A stretch of DNA of 64,000 nucleotides, taken from contig CM060954.1 in the NCBI GenBank assembly GCA_030765055.1, positions 108,850,554-108,914,553 of the forward strand, given 5' to 3'. This document shows positions 35,226 through 48,300 of the stretch, piece by piece. The first letter of the stretch is position 1, and each line of letters starts with the position of its first letter. This DNA comes from Mantis religiosa. Lineage: Eukaryota > Arthropoda > Insecta > Mantodea > Mantidae. The notes below the pieces were generated by a model. That model saw only the letters and a program-made list of their open reading frames with translations, was not told the DNA's origin and made no database searches. The position numbers were made by a program, and so were the translations under genes.

Positions 35226-36900
35226 GCGTATCAGGAATCAGGTAGCGGAGAAAACACTCCTGTATAATCAATGGTCCCTCTTTATTTTGCACATTGAAAA
35301 TAGTGGCAAAATATATGAACTCCATTTAGTACCAAACGGGACCAGAACCACCTATTTGCGCTAAATAGTACATGGAGTTACATCTAGAGTTCGTTGGCTC
35401 TAGCTTGATTAATAAATAACGTTTTCCCCTTGTCGGGGCTTATCTTAAGGATGTGTCGGTATTTTAACGGGCAGCATAATAGCATCAAGATGCAAGCTCT
35501 CGCTCAAGCGAATGACTCCAGAATGAATGATCCAAACAGAATGATCCAAGGCAAGGATACTCTCCGTAAAACCAGAGAAAAGGGTGAGACGAGTACAAAC
35601 ATGTATAGATGTTGGTGGAGGACACTTCCAACATCCTCTTTGAGATATAAATAGTGTTATGAAATATCCCAATTGTGTATTATAGTCTCACAAAGCTGCA
35701 CGAGTGTCCTATTATGGGTTCAAAAGTTGTGGCCCGTTGAAATGGTTCAGCTTTATATAGATCGAAATACATAGCGTTTACCTGTATTCAAAATGTTTAA
35801 ATGCAGTATCCAGTATTGCGTTCTTCAATGAATCTGCTGGCGATTGCTACAGCTGTGAACAAATATATTTTTCTCAGACACTACGTTGGCAGATTTGACG
35901 ATAGACGATAGGTTGAAAGATTGAATAAAGGCTACCAAATGAGCTATTTTAAATGAAATGACGATTGCTTGCGTGTATAAAATCAAATTTCTTCCAAATT
36001 TTAAAACGAGAAACTGTAGCTTTTCATGTATTATATGCATTACTATGTGTCGTATTAATAGCTTCCGGTTTAAAATGGCTGCTACCATAGTAACAATGAG
36101 AGGCATAACACGCTGAAATGTTAATTGGAGCATTGCAATGGCACAATTGCAGCAATGCTTGATGGCGTATTTTGGGGTGGAATACAATTCATTTTCTGTA
36201 CGACAAAGTACTAACTCCACGTTATAAGGATGCCTAAGGACCAAGCATTCGCTTGTTCCGTTTAGGAAAGATGAAATGTGAGATAGTCAAGGAAAATACG
36301 AATAGAATAATTTTATTTATATCCTTTGATGTTGGGGCAGGTGATTAAATACTACAACCGTTCAATTTAGAATAAAAATATATCGATGTCTATTTATATA
36401 AACGGCAAATAGTTGGAAGAATAAGTGTTTATTTCTAAAAATCATATAAAAGGTAAGCACTAGAAGGTTGAGAAAGTCGTGTGAATGTGACATTGGCGAC
36501 TTGATACTGTGCTGGTTGTACCCAGTTGTCTCACCCTCAGAGCAGCACTCTAGAGAAGCGTCTACTTCCAGAGTAAGTGACGTTAGTTTACAGAAGTATG
36601 GCTAGTTTCCCATTACGTGAAAGTTAAGGCTGGGTCTCCTGAAGACGTTCAAAGAGACGAATTTCCCTAATGTAGCCTGCTCTCGTGACACGAGCTACAC
36701 ACTTAAGTACCATGTTTGTGTGTGTTATCCATGCCTGTATGAGGCTTTGGGGTCTGCTCCTGTCAGCAGAACACCACTAACATTATCTCTTTTCGTCCGG
36801 CATTGCAAGTTCATAGCATCGCTTATACCTCTGTGAACCTAGAAGGTACATTCAGATTTCTTCACTCTATGTTCAATGTGTTCCTATCTTTTATAACACT
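35226..36900. other. Intergenic or intronic DNA, nothing firmly recognised
   Basis: Several short open frames on both strands without family motifs. The stretch at 35230-35660 is less AT-rich and may be an unclassified repeat. Confidence 0.4.
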
Positions 36901-36904
36901 TCTT

Positions 36905-37485
36905 ACTGAACGAGATGGCACCGCGACAACGGGTGTGGTTCGGCAGTCCCTGGTTCGATATCCGCAGACTGTCCACTCAGATTTTGGATTTTTCGTTGTT
37001 TTCCCTGTTCGCAGACGAATGCAGGGCTCTTATCTCTATCTACAATAATTCCATTTCCGTATTTTTCCGTCTCCTTTTACCGAGCAGGATGTTTCATTCG
37101 GTTTCGTTTGTGGCCCGCATTCGCGACGTCCGCATTCGATTCCCGTGGTCTACCTAACTGACTCATGGGGTTCTCCCGGGTAGCCAGCCGAAAGCTGCGT
37201 AGATTAATTACATCGCCCAAATTTTCGGTCCTTCCACTTCATCTCCATTATCATTACACATCATCAAACATTTGGTGGTCCCTTTCAGGCAGAGGTGTTA
37301 AGGATGCCCCGGGGTTGCCTGGTGAAACTTCCTCCTCCGATAGGATGGTCTCCAGTCTCCACACCGGCCTGGTGTGGCCGTTTCCGGGCCAATGTGTGGT
37401 TGTAGTGACCTGCCGGGGATTTTCCAACTGGTGAACTGTAGAGACCCTACCCTTTGCACTATCGTAGCTCCAGGTTGACATAACA
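36905..37485 (+). mobile_element. SINE cluster including a family D copy
   Basis: 36905-37060 is a tRNA-like SINE fragment (B-box-like ggttcgatatccgcag). From 37077, ccgagcaggatgtttcattc starts a family D unit with B box cattcgattcccgtgg, followed at 37232-37290 by the family tail ttcatctccattatcattac and ggtggtccctttcaggcaga and a GC-rich end. The short open frames here are by-products. Confidence 0.68.
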
Positions 37486-37822
37486 TCTATTTGTCTTTTG
37501 TAAATCCTGCGTATTCCTTTGGCTGACGTGATGTGTTTATTGGTGTCCGAGAAGCGCGCCAGTACCCTTCTCACTCTTCCGTGAATAATCAGTGCGTTAT
37601 CTAAGAGGTTTGTATTACCAAAGATAAAGCCAGGGTATCCTTTTGAGCAGCAGTATAGTACTTCTTGTGCAACAAATTGCGCAAGGGCTTAGAACAAATT
37701 AAAATGGTGTATGCTAGTGCGAGAGCGAAATGTTGGGTAAAGAGTGATAGATAATTTAGACATTTTGTACTAAAATAGGTATATTTTGGAGCCATAGTGT
37801 ATGGCTTTGTTTTTGTCCTCAA

Positions 37823-37987
37823 ACGTTGTCACATCAAACGATGAATGGAATTGGTGAACTATTGCTCAAATGAGCGCAGGATCCATAGAGCTTAAAGTTA
37901 CCCGACATTCGTCTTTCTCGATAACGGAAAACAGCGGAAAATACCTTATCCAGGTAACTCACCCTGACCGAGATTTGAACTCGGGAC
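37823..37987 (-). mobile_element. SINE family A, 5'-truncated
   Basis: Minus copy with B box GTTCAAATCTCGGTCAGGG, ctggataaggtattttccgc and the 3' block ending tcattcatcgtttgatgtga. It lacks the first tRNA-like part. Confidence 0.82.
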
Positions 37988-39009
37988 ATTTTTTGCAGAA
38001 CCCCAAATATACTAGTAGGCATTACATTTTATGTTCACAATAAATTGCTTTCTGCGATAATATTAAGTTGAAGTTTCAAATGTTTACTCCTTATTGAGGT
38101 GACAAAACAACTTTAACAATAAATATGTCTACTAATTAATCGTGTTTTAAAAAGCAATTCTTGCTGAACGTGAAATTCAAGTGCTTAATGACGCAACATA
38201 TTTGCCTTTGGTTGATAATTACAGAATAGCTTCTGTTAGCATATATATTGAGGAAACAATGTCACGCCGATGAAGTTAATTTTATAAGGCAAGGGGCATT
38301 TTAAATACTGTAAAGTATCTGAAATACGTATGACAATCCTAAAATAGAAGTCAACATTTACCATAAAAGGAAAGATATCCCGCTTGTACATGTTTATTTC
38401 TCTACATTTTAAGCTAAAACTCACAATTTATCAAATGCTGAAAATTTTCCAACAACTTTCTACAATGTATTTAATAAATTTGAGAATATATCTAATAAAT
38501 ATCAGAAAAAGGTCTGAAATTGGCAACAATCATTATTCAAATCTTCAGTTTTTCCAGCAGAAAGAAGACAGGCGCGGAGAATGTGGCGAAGTAACAAATT
38601 AAAAAGCAAACACCATAATTTCTAATTTCGCTACATGTATATAGTGGGAGGAAATGCTATCAGATACAAAAGATTTTATTAGAAATGCACTTTTTTGTGT
38701 TTCTATGAACAAAAAAAAATGCTTTTGAAAAACGCTGATTTATGTGTGTAAACACCAGCATAATTCTAAAATGAAAAAATGGAAAGCTTAGAATTTGAGT
38801 TCAGCATGTTCCATTTTGATTTTTCGAAATGGTCCTAAGAATTTTAATTAAATTACCTAGATTTAAGTCATTTTCATTACAAATGATATGTATACCTTAA
38901 ATTTTCTGCGAATCGCCTTGAAATTCTCTTCACCCTAAATGAATTTTACATAATTGTTAAACCGTAAGAATTTACAGCACAAAACACTAGAGAAGTTTTA
39001 GGTAAATTC

Positions 39010-39945
39010 ATGGAAATCATCACTTCCTCCACACTAGCCGTGTGTAGGCTGAGGTTTCAATGCCATAGCCAGGATTTGAAACAGGGATCTCCGGCTCTGT
39101 GTTCTGTTGCTCTAGCCAACTGAGCTACTATGACCAACGTGCCGACATGACATTAAATTCTCCAGCTGATTCGTATGTTTCTAGGGGTTCTCAGATGTTA
39201 TGAGACACGATCCTTTTGTGACGATGTACTATGCTGCATTACCTAAGTCCCAGGCTTTATAGTTAAACTACTATGTTTTTAATTTAGGTATATTGATGGA
39301 AATAATCATTTCTTCCACACCAGCCATGTGTAGGATAAGGTTTGAATAAGTAGAGCCAGACTGAAAAATTCAATGCCATAGCCGGGATTTGAGCATTTAA
39401 GTACTACGCCATAGTAAGTCGTCACAAAAAGGTGCGTGTCTCATAGCATATGAGAACCACTAGTAGTCTACCGGGAAACATGGGAGTCAGTGGTAGAATT
39501 TAATGTAGTGTAGGCACGTTGGCCATCATAGTTTAGAAGTAGAGCAACTACACAGTGAGCGAGAGATCCGTGGTTCAAATCCCAGCTATGGCATTGCAGT
39601 TTTCATTCTTGCTATGCTCATTCAAATCTTAGCCTGTGGAAGAAATTATTATTTCCATCCATTTACCTGAATGACATAGTGGTTTAACTAAGAAGCCCGG
39701 GACTTAAGTACTTACGGCATAGTAAGTCGCCGCAAAAGGTGCGTGCCTCATAGCATATGAGAACTCCTAGTAGTCTCCCGGGTAACATGTGAGTCACCTG
39801 GAGAATTTAATGTCATGTTGGCATGTTGGCCATAGTAGCTCAATTCGTTAGAGCGACTACATGGAAATCAGGAGATCCGTGGTTCAAATCCCGGCTATGG
39901 CATGGAATTTTTCAGTCTGCCTCTACGCATTAGAGAAGTTGTTAA
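39010..39945. mobile_element. Family B SINE cluster in inverted and tandem arrangement
   Basis: Minus-orientation copies lie at about 39010-39170 (ccatagccaggatttgaaac) and 39305-39400. Plus-orientation copies lie at about 39480-39600 and 39790-39935 (ggccatagtagctcaattcg, then ggttcaaatcccggctatgg). Spacer sections with agtacttacggcatagtaag and gcatatgagaactcctagta repeat between them. At least four tRNA-like units in both orientations, so the segment can fold back on itself. Confidence 0.8.
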
Positions 39946-41112
39946 AGCACACACTTTTTGTGACATTTAACTACCTTGTTTTCATTTAACTATTTGAGAT
40001 ACTCCTTGTTATTGGTTTAAATTTTGAAATGCTTATAATGTTCTCCAACATATGCCTGTATTTGTATTTCCTCCTAGTAATACAAAATGGAAGCTAATTT
40101 TAAAACCATCAAAGGAGGACATGGTCTTAAAACTATTACTCGGCCCTACAATATTCCCCTCTGCCATTGTATCTGAGAGGAAATGTACACTAAAATATAT
40201 ACACAAATATTCATTTAAATTAAGGTGGAGTAGATAGAAGAATATATCGTTTTAAGAAAGGCAGAGAAAGTTTAGATTAAATAACAACTATATTTTTATT
40301 AGTTTACATTAAATTTCATTGATTTTTTCCCTTAAACTTTACTCAAATTGTAGTTTTAAGGGAGTTGGATGAAATAAAGAATTCATAAGTTTGGTTGCCC
40401 AGAAAGATAACAAATTCATTGATGACTTAATGTTGAGAGTATGTCCAACTTATGGGAAAAGGAAAACCGTAGTGTAGAGAAACTGAACGAATGTTTATCA
40501 TCACGAAAGACCTCGCTTGTGCAATTTTCCATAGGTGTAGTGCACATGGACTGTGCTATTATCGGCCGCGTATGTAAACAACTGCAAGCAGGTATAGCCT
40601 GACCAAGAGAACCACCTCACTACGAAAGTGAAAAACAAGAAATGAAAAGAAAACAGTGGCATTGTACTACACAGTGTCCTTGCGTCTACATACACTTGAA
40701 AGACAATGCTTCGCTAGTTCGCAGAGTAACACTTACGTTGTTTTCGACGTTTGCACATTTCAGTGGTCATGCTGTACATCAGATGCCATTCACACTCTGT
40801 GTAGCTAACCTGTATCGCATGCAACCGCGCATCTCTCCTACTTTCAAGACTTTTGAGTTCTAAAGAGAATAAATGTTTACTCGAATGAAAAATTCGATTG
40901 AATATACCATTTTCTATGAAGAATGAAAGACAGAGTAGGGTCGGAAAGTTTTAAATTTTCATATTATGTTTGTCAATTTAATTCTTTGTAATACATAAGT
41001 TTTTTGCTATTTTGTACAGTAGTTTTGCAGTATACCTAAAAAAAGTTCTGTAGGTATACTGCCTCCTGTTCCCATTATTTGTAGTACTATGTTTATTTAA
41101 ATTTCTTCAACT
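39946..41112. other. AT-rich DNA, nothing recognised
   Basis: Short open frames on both strands near 40500-40860 show no motif. Confidence 0.45.
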
Positions 41113-41191
41113 AAATCGTATCGAATGATAAGTGAAATGGGTGAAATGATCTTTAAATGAACCCAGGGTCCACAGAGCTTAGAGCTACTGT
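41113..41191 (-). mobile_element. SINE family A, 3'-end fragment joined to family B
   Basis: Contains only the 3' block (ttcacttatcattcgatacg side and the ggaccctgggttcatttaaa segment). It abuts the family B unit at 41193 with no spacer. Confidence 0.72.
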
Positions 41192-41192
41192 A

Positions 41193-41552
41193 TATCCTTA
41201 TTTTTCAGTCTGGCTCTACTCTTTCATAGTGCGTCCTACACACGGCTAGTGTTAAGGAAAACAGTTAATTTCCATTAATTGTACCTAATAGTGGTCCGAA
41301 CTATAAAGTCCGGGACTTAAAGTACTTACAGCATAGTAAGTCGCCATTAAGATAATTGTCTCATGTGTTTATGAGAACTCCTAATTGGTTTACCGGGAGA
41401 AACACGAGTCAGTTGGAGAATTTAATGTCATGTCGGCATGTTGGCCATAGTAGCTCAATGGTTAGAGTGGCTGGACGGAAACCCGAAGATCCGTGGTTCT
41501 AATGCCGGCTATGACATTGCATTTTTCAGTCTGGCTCTACTCGTTCATCTGT
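41193..41552 (+). mobile_element. Family B SINE copy
   Basis: Starts in the ttttcagtctggctctactc segment, includes ttaatttccattaattgtac and agtacttacagcatagtaag, then gagaatttaatgtcatgtcg and a tRNA-like head (ccatagtagctcaatggtta, ccgtggttctaatgccggct). It ends again at cagtctggctctactcg. Confidence 0.8.
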
Positions 41553-42415
41553 TCTTGTTTGTCATTAACACATTTCAATAGTGTCAATATATCATCTGAA
41601 CATACTTCTAGATCCATTTACTCTTGATGAAAGCTTTTGCGACGAATATTTATCACGATAAATGGAATTAAGTGTTATAGAAATATTATTCAGACCAGTA
41701 ATTAAAATAAATGGTAACTGGAATACGGTTGTAGAGTGCTACACATAGACCTTTATTTTTATTTGTGTTCTTGTACAAAATTGAAAACAATTTTTATTCG
41801 GCACAGCGATGCACTGTTATTGTTGTAGTTCAGAATAGACAAGGGTGTGTTACACATATGTGGGCTCCCTTGTAACATTCACAGTGCCCTTTGGACTTGC
41901 ATGAGAGCCGCGCATTCAGTAGCACCTGATAGTACTTCAACATCAAAGGGGCGGTCCCTGTAACCCTGCCACAAAGACGATGTGAAAATCTATACGAATT
42001 CATGGCACTGCTATAGTATGAGTTACTTGATATTGTTGCTATACTGTAATATCCATATATCGCAGCGAATGCGACTTCTGAGCATTGGACGTTTGTGAAT
42101 GGTACAAGATATAAATGATAATGACTTTTTCACGATGTGGGTCCTGCAGTAATATCCATTTAATACTATACAGAGTGATGCAATATTGTCACACTTCTAA
42201 AAGTAACTTAATTAGATGTTTCTTGTTATTCAACAATAACATTTCGATGTTACCACTATAGTAACACAATAACCTGTCTTAGCATACAACTAAAACGTAC
42301 TTTTGACAAACGTTTATCAACCCTGCTCAAATATGTATTACATTGATTACACAAAAAATGAAGCTAGTTACAATGGAGTAATAAATATTACACAAAAACA
42401 TTATTTTTAATTATA

Positions 42416-43003
42416 ATCCACTTATCTTAAGAAGTTGATTTTAATACTTCTTTCTTCTTTTTAAAATCGATTTCGAAGGCATATTGCATTCATCATCAGT
42501 TAAATAAACTCCGTTGTTAAGGAAATCTCGGTTACTATGTTTTCTCTTTTGCTATGCCACTTTACCGGCACCACCAACATCTGAAGACGAAACAAACATA
42601 AAAACAGAATCAATTGCCGGTATGTCAAAATTCATTACGCGATGCTCATTTTTTGAAATGCATATTTTTCCCACACTATCAAACCTATCGGAACTCTTAA
42701 TTGTTTTAATAATTTAACTTCGGGATTTGTTTAATGGTTAAATGACTAAAAATGATCTGCGACGGCCGTTTATCTGTTTGTTTATATTTAATATTACGAA
42801 AATGTTCTTCCTTTCTGGTTTCCAAACTACGTTACGTCTTTACAAACGTGCTGGGAACGTGACATAGCAAAAGAGAAAACATAGTAACCGACATATCCTT
42901 AACAAAGGAGTTTATTTAACTGAGGATGAATGCAATATGCCTTCGAAATCGATTTTAAAAAGAAGAAAGAACTATTAACATCAACTTCTTAAGATAAGTG
43001 GAC
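42416..43003. mobile_element. Foldback/MITE-type element with 145-bp inverted repeats
   Basis: The arms at 42416-42560 and 42859-43003 are inverted copies with about eight mismatches (about 94% identity), starting atccacttatcttaagaagt. Flanking TATA on both sides (42412-42415 and 43004-43007) may be the target duplication. The 298-bp centre has no coding potential beyond short frames. Confidence 0.88.
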
Positions 43004-43389
43004 TATAGTTAACAAATATTTCTATTTGTGAAATTATTACATTGATATTTTAGTTAAGGAATAAAATAAAGTACATGGGAGTGCATAGCCTGATATTATG
43101 ATATTTATATGGTATAAGTTTTGTAAATAATGATCTCGTTACCCATAAATTTAAACTTTGGCAAAGACTTATGTAAAGAATGTAAATATTGCACTATTAA
43201 GAATTATCCAGTACATATATAAAGCTGCGGACTAAGAGCTCTACTTTATTAATGTTATACTGAAAGTCTGGTATAAGTGTATTACAGGGCAGAAATGGGA
43301 ATTGTTGAGCCTGTGAATGAAGCAACAGAAAAGCATTAAGAGCACAAACAGTTGGTGGTCAAATTAGGTATGGGAAATTTATATAGAGC

Positions 43390-43880
43390 AGAGGAGTCAA
43401 ACTATAGGGGTTTTTGGAAGGAAGTGAGAACTAGAGTCCAAGACATAGATTGGCAGGAGATATGGGAAAGTATAGAAAAAAAGACATCTTTGAAATTTTA
43501 TAAGCAATTAAAAACAAAATGAGGTAGGGAAAACATATAGATCAATGTGACAAAATTGGAAGAGAAGGCATAGCATGGATGAGAGTAGGAATAATATTTC
43601 TAAAAACGTTGAGAGTAATGAGGTAGGGATATGTGAATTTTGTGTTCATTACCTAGTATAATGTAAGGAGTTAACAAATTGCAGGAAAAAAACATAGGAT
43701 GAGAAGTGGGACAGTGTGAGCAAAGAGGTAGTGGCGTTACGTTACTTAACGGGGATGAACGAAAAGAAAAATAGATGTATAGGAGATGTATAGGTTATTA
43801 GAAAAGTGGATTAGGGTAAAAAAAGCGAAGGTCAAGAAGAAATGACAACAAGCTGCTCAGGAACACCAAAGGTTTATGAC
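43390..43880 (+). pseudogene. LINE ORF2 C-terminal fragment
   Basis: The plus strand reads WESIEKKTSLKFYKQLKTK, then REGIAWMRVGI and, after a frameshift, VGICEFCVHYLV, followed by further degraded blocks. This matches the end of insect non-LTR ORF2 proteins, where a CPxC-type knuckle follows the GIAWLRxG block. Stops and shifts make it a relic. Confidence 0.7.
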
Positions 43881-43959
43881 CAGGGGACCTGAGTCAGCGA
43901 GTAAATCTTGGGTCAGCAATTTCATGTAATGGAAACTGTACAAATAAATATTTTGACTT

Positions 43960-44451
43960 TGTGGGTTCGTGAAATTAAAAGTCCAATCGCACAAACTCAA
44001 AATGTTCTTTATTTCCACCGAATTACAGTTGGAACACTTGCCGATTACATAGAATTACGTAGCGTACACAATTACAATTCACCAGTTCGTCTGTCACAGG
44101 TCCACTCCACACTCACATTTGCGTACAACTCCTCTTATACATGTACGCAGTCTTCCAGTCCGTTCGCTAGCATGGCGCTCTTCACGACTGCTCGCCAAGA
44201 ACTGAGCTGACTTGTCCACTGCAGCCCTTATATAAGAAGTCCGCTGTTTCTGGAAGCTTCGCGGCTCGGAACGTAATCCCGATGGTTCCAGACGTCAGGG
44301 GGGAAGGGAAAGAGGCGGCTAGTGATGCTTTTCCAACCATCCCCTCAGTTAGTGCTACACAGATAAATGGGTAGGCGTGGGTGAATGATTCCCCTCTGGC
44401 CCCTACCTGCCAGCTGCTTGTTCTCTCGGGAATTCCGATGTTCCGGTGACA
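43960..44451 (-). mobile_element. Solo LTR, minus orientation
   Basis: On the minus strand it starts TGTCACCGGAACATCGG and ends ACGAACCCACA. It carries a TATA box in CTTCTTATATAAGGGCTG at about 44235 and a polyadenylation signal in GAAATAAAGAACATT at about 44010. The 3' part (GGACTTTTAATTTCACGAAC) is shared with the LTR at 48943. No clear target duplication was found and no internal region is attached. Confidence 0.78.
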
Positions 44452-46844
44452 CTATCAAATATCAAAATTTCAAAATACTAATGTTATGGGACATCTATAA
44501 AATTTTCTATGGTATTTTTTTATTTGTGGGTGCTATTTAATTACTCCGATTCTCAGTGCTTCACTCTATATTTGAAGTGAAATCCGTTTAATTTCAATCA
44601 AAGACCTCTTTATTAGACTTGAGATTCTAGATAAGGTGTACTATTATACACTGATGATACCTTAGATATTGAGTTATTAATGTGTAAATTTATAGTAATT
44701 TATGCTGTAAGGGAGATAGGTACAATTTACCACCAGAGGGCTCGTTTGGGCCCGAACAAAGTGAGGGCTAGCAATATTGAGTCCGAGAATGGTTTATTCT
44801 ACTTACTTTCCGAATAGTATATAAGATTTTTTCCTTAATGATCCGAATTGTTCATTGACATTCTCTTGTTTGTCATTATACAGCTTGTTGCCATGGGAGA
44901 GTTGTTGCTGATTTTTATATGAAGTTGTGGCAACATATATTTATTTTTTGTGCAATTATGAATGACAGTATAGATGTGGCTGCAAATGCAGCTTGTCAGT
45001 TTGTACTTCCACAAAAGTCTATGTCAAGATTTAAGAATGCATACCATGTAAATAAATATAGAATTCAAAAATTATAATGTGTTTCTATTAATACTGCATT
45101 TCAATTAGATATTTATGCAATTCAGCATGTAATCCTTCACATCTATTATTGTTTTCCAAGTTCCGTCGCGATTGTTACCGAATGCTCTCCTGCATTCTAC
45201 ACCGACCGACCGACCGACCGAAGTGCTAGCTGGCTGTATGAAGCCAGAAGGTTTTTACTGTGAGCCTACCCGTTAAGGGTTTTATTGGCATTTGTTTCAT
45301 TCGTGTTTAATTAAGTTTCTATTATTTGATATTTTTCTTTGGGTAGCAATAAATAAATACGAGTATTTTATGAATTGCATGGAAATGGTGTAAATGATTT
45401 GAGCTCCCACAACAAATTCAGTCCATCACATCAGGAAGATAAATATGGACGTAAGTAGGGAGGTAAGTTGACTTACTTCCCTTGAGGGGCAATTTGTAAT
45501 TACTCGTAAAGATAAAATATACATAATGTTTGCCACAACATGAGTGGAGAAAACATCTTATTTTCTCCTTTATTTAAGTGCCAGTAAACCGCTGAAGGTA
45601 TAAATACTTCAAAGAAATCTCTTAGAAAAGGAAACAACACTGCTGTACTAAAAATGTCGGTGCATAGACCAAATTTGTATTGATTTAGATTTTAAAATTC
45701 CATCAAAAAAACGTTTGGTGAATCTCAAGAGAGACTGCACGTCCCATTTACTCATCGCCAAAAAAGTATGTGACGAAGCAATTTGGAAACGTCAGGTTAG
45801 CACACAGGGTACATATTATAATTATAGAGTATTAAATTACCACTATGTTTTAATTAATTGATGAAAATTAATCATTTCTCCACACTAGCCTTATATAGGC
45901 TAAGATATTTGATGGATAGAGTCAAATCCCGGCCATGGCATTGAATTTTTCGTGTTGGCTCTATCTACCACTTTTTCCTTAACTTCCGGTGTAATCGAGG
46001 ACCATGTGTCGGTAGATCTGATGAAGTCAGCCACAGCTCATTGAGGTACCTAACGTTTCTAGACCGTAAATATGAGCAGAGCGATCCTATACATATGAAA
46101 AGGATTCCAGTAGTGGATTCCAAATCCACCATAAAACAGCTTTTCCCTGAAAGTATGTCCATCACACAGAAAAAAGAAATGAAACAAGAGAAAATCAGTA
46201 GAGGAAAATTAATGTTTTGTCACTATGAAACCTCGAAACTCAATCTACATCAATATAATAGCCTCTTGTAAACAAGTTTGCTAAAAAAATTTACGGTGCA
46301 GCAGCTAAATAAATCTTGTTGAAATAACTAAATAGTAATAAAACTTGAGTCTAGAAAGATATACAATACACTAAAGCCAAGAGATGCACTTTGCTGAGTA
46401 CCTAGTTTAGTAGATCGTTAGAGAGTGAGGCTGTGGAAACTTCATCTGCAACGCTCTATGTTGTTATCGTACCAACAAGCCAGTCCACTATTTACAACCT
46501 GATAAAATTGCACCAGTGCAAATCAACCGCCACTATACCGCATAGCAGGTCAATAGAACCCACATCAAACCGCCTCTGTGTTCGATGAAGCTACTCATTC
46601 CAGAATGAGATGATAGAAAGACAGTCTATAACTCCGCATCACTCACGTAAAATGTATAGGCTGAAACAATATAGGACGCAGTGCATGAGCATTCAATAGC
46701 CAGAGACGCAATATCTGGTAGTGTTCACAATATGCTTAAGCAATTCAATTTATAGGAAAACCATCAATATATTATTGCGATATAAATAAAAAAAGTGCAC
46801 ATTTTCAGTAAGAGGAAGATGTTTAAAAATGGAACAGAAAATCC
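44452..46844. other. AT-rich DNA with one small SINE fragment
   Basis: Apart from a family B fragment at 45852-45966 and a short ccgaccgaccgaccgaccga repeat at about 45200, nothing is recognised. Confidence 0.45.
45852..45966 (-). mobile_element. Family B SINE fragment
   Basis: Contains ccacactagccttatatagg and a core (caaatcccggccatggcatt) followed by gaatttttcgtgttggctct. The parts lie in mixed orientation relative to the full unit, so this is a rearranged fragment. Confidence 0.6.
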
Positions 46845-46856
46845 AGTATTCACTTA

Positions 46857-47093
46857 AATGAAATGTGTAGTGTTTAACGCCCGCTTTTATTACATACGGC
46901 ACCGTAGACGGCGACACTAATGATACAGGAGATGAAGATGGAGCACCGGTGGAATGAGAAGGCGGGGGAAACCGGAGGTCCCGGAGAAAACACGCCCCAG
47001 CGCCGTGTTGTTCTACACAAATCTCACTTTGCGGTCACCTGGGCCGCCTTGGTGAGAGCCAAGCGGTCTAACCACTGAGCCACGGCGCGGCCT
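46857..47093 (-). mobile_element. tRNA-derived SINE, family C, full length
   Basis: A 237-bp minus copy. Its head is GGCCGCGCCGTGGCTCAGTG, with TTAGACCGCTTGGCTCTCAC after it. A perfect 12-bp target duplication, agtattcactta, lies at 46845-46856 and 47094-47105. It is a close relative of the element at 2175-2397, with a small deletion at the B box. Confidence 0.9.
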
Positions 47094-47739
47094 AGTATTC
47101 ACTTACAAGTTCCTGCAAAGGACTTTATATAAAAGTATTCATCTGGTGATCCGCTAGTCTCGTCTGGTAGTGCAAACCAACTGAATGTGGTTAGGTGCTT
47201 GTCCCAAAATGGTTAAATTTCAGATCTACATAAATTAGAGCATGAATGTTTAAAAAATAATGGAGGAAATACAATGTGATTTAAATGGCAAAATAGAACC
47301 ATTATCTATATGGCATTACACTGCATTTCTGTGATAACCAAATATTTCAATTAATACCTAGAGGATTGAATATATTCAATACTTGTAAAACATACATAAG
47401 CAAGACATTTCAATTATTTTAATTTGAATCACATTGTAATCTCTAATCTCGAATATTTTAAGTTTCATTGCCATCACGTTTTTGTTTGTTTGTTTTTGTT
47501 TTTGTTTTTGTTTTTTCTGAAAATGGAAACTTAAATGTGGAATTTATTTCATACGTCATGTTCTTTGTGAAATTATTTCATACCGATTTAGAGGTTTTTA
47601 TAACAAATCTTATGCAACCAAATAATATTCTACACTTCCACACTCACAAGTACACCTTCTAAAAGTGCATTAAACTAGGCAATTCATCATTGACACATAT
47701 TATTTTAAAGTAAATTACGTTAGTCAAAAACAAAATCGA

Positions 47740-48300
47740 GAAGGAGGGTAAAGAAGGAGGGTGCCTTCACATAGGGGTATCGAAGGCAACAAAATTGCTG
47801 ATCTTGCTGCTAAATAACCTACCAATCTTTCTCGAAATAATTCTGGAATAACCAAACCACATAATGACTATTTCTTTCATCAAAACTAAATTATACCAAA
47901 AATGGAAGAAAATTCGCTCAAAACCCCTAACAGTAAGCTTTATGAATAAAATACATCAGCAGGGCAGTATTGCATCTATAATCTTCACAGACAAAATCAA
48001 GTTTCAATGATAAGAGTAAGAATAGGTCACACCAAACGAACTCACCGCTATCTTCCCGAGAACAAACAACCTCCCATCTGTGCTGCCTGCAAGTGTGCAC
48101 TAACTGTGAAGCATGTCATTATCGATTGCCTTCTTTACAACCAACAGTGTCTATGCCATGTTATTTCCAAAAAGACCAAATAAACGCTTTCTTCGCCATC
48201 ATCTATTGATAAAATCATTAAGTTCTTTCAAAACTAGGACTGTTGAAATGTTAGTATTTTTGTGTCTACTATCTTCACTGTTGATTAACAATAATACATG
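47740..48300 (+). pseudogene. LINE RNase H and C-terminal fragment
   Basis: The plus strand reads through GIEGN-K-IADLAAK-like sequence at about 47775-47815, then MIRVRIGHTKRTHRYLPENK and CAACKCALTVKHVIIDCLLY. This is the end of the RNase H domain and the C-x2-C...H...C knuckle typical of Jockey/I-type LINEs. Several stops and shifts; inactive. Confidence 0.78.

Noticed and set aside
39838..39905. Possible tRNA gene in the family B unit
   Set aside because: tRNA-like head of a repeated SINE present in many copies; no CCA-side pairing was found.
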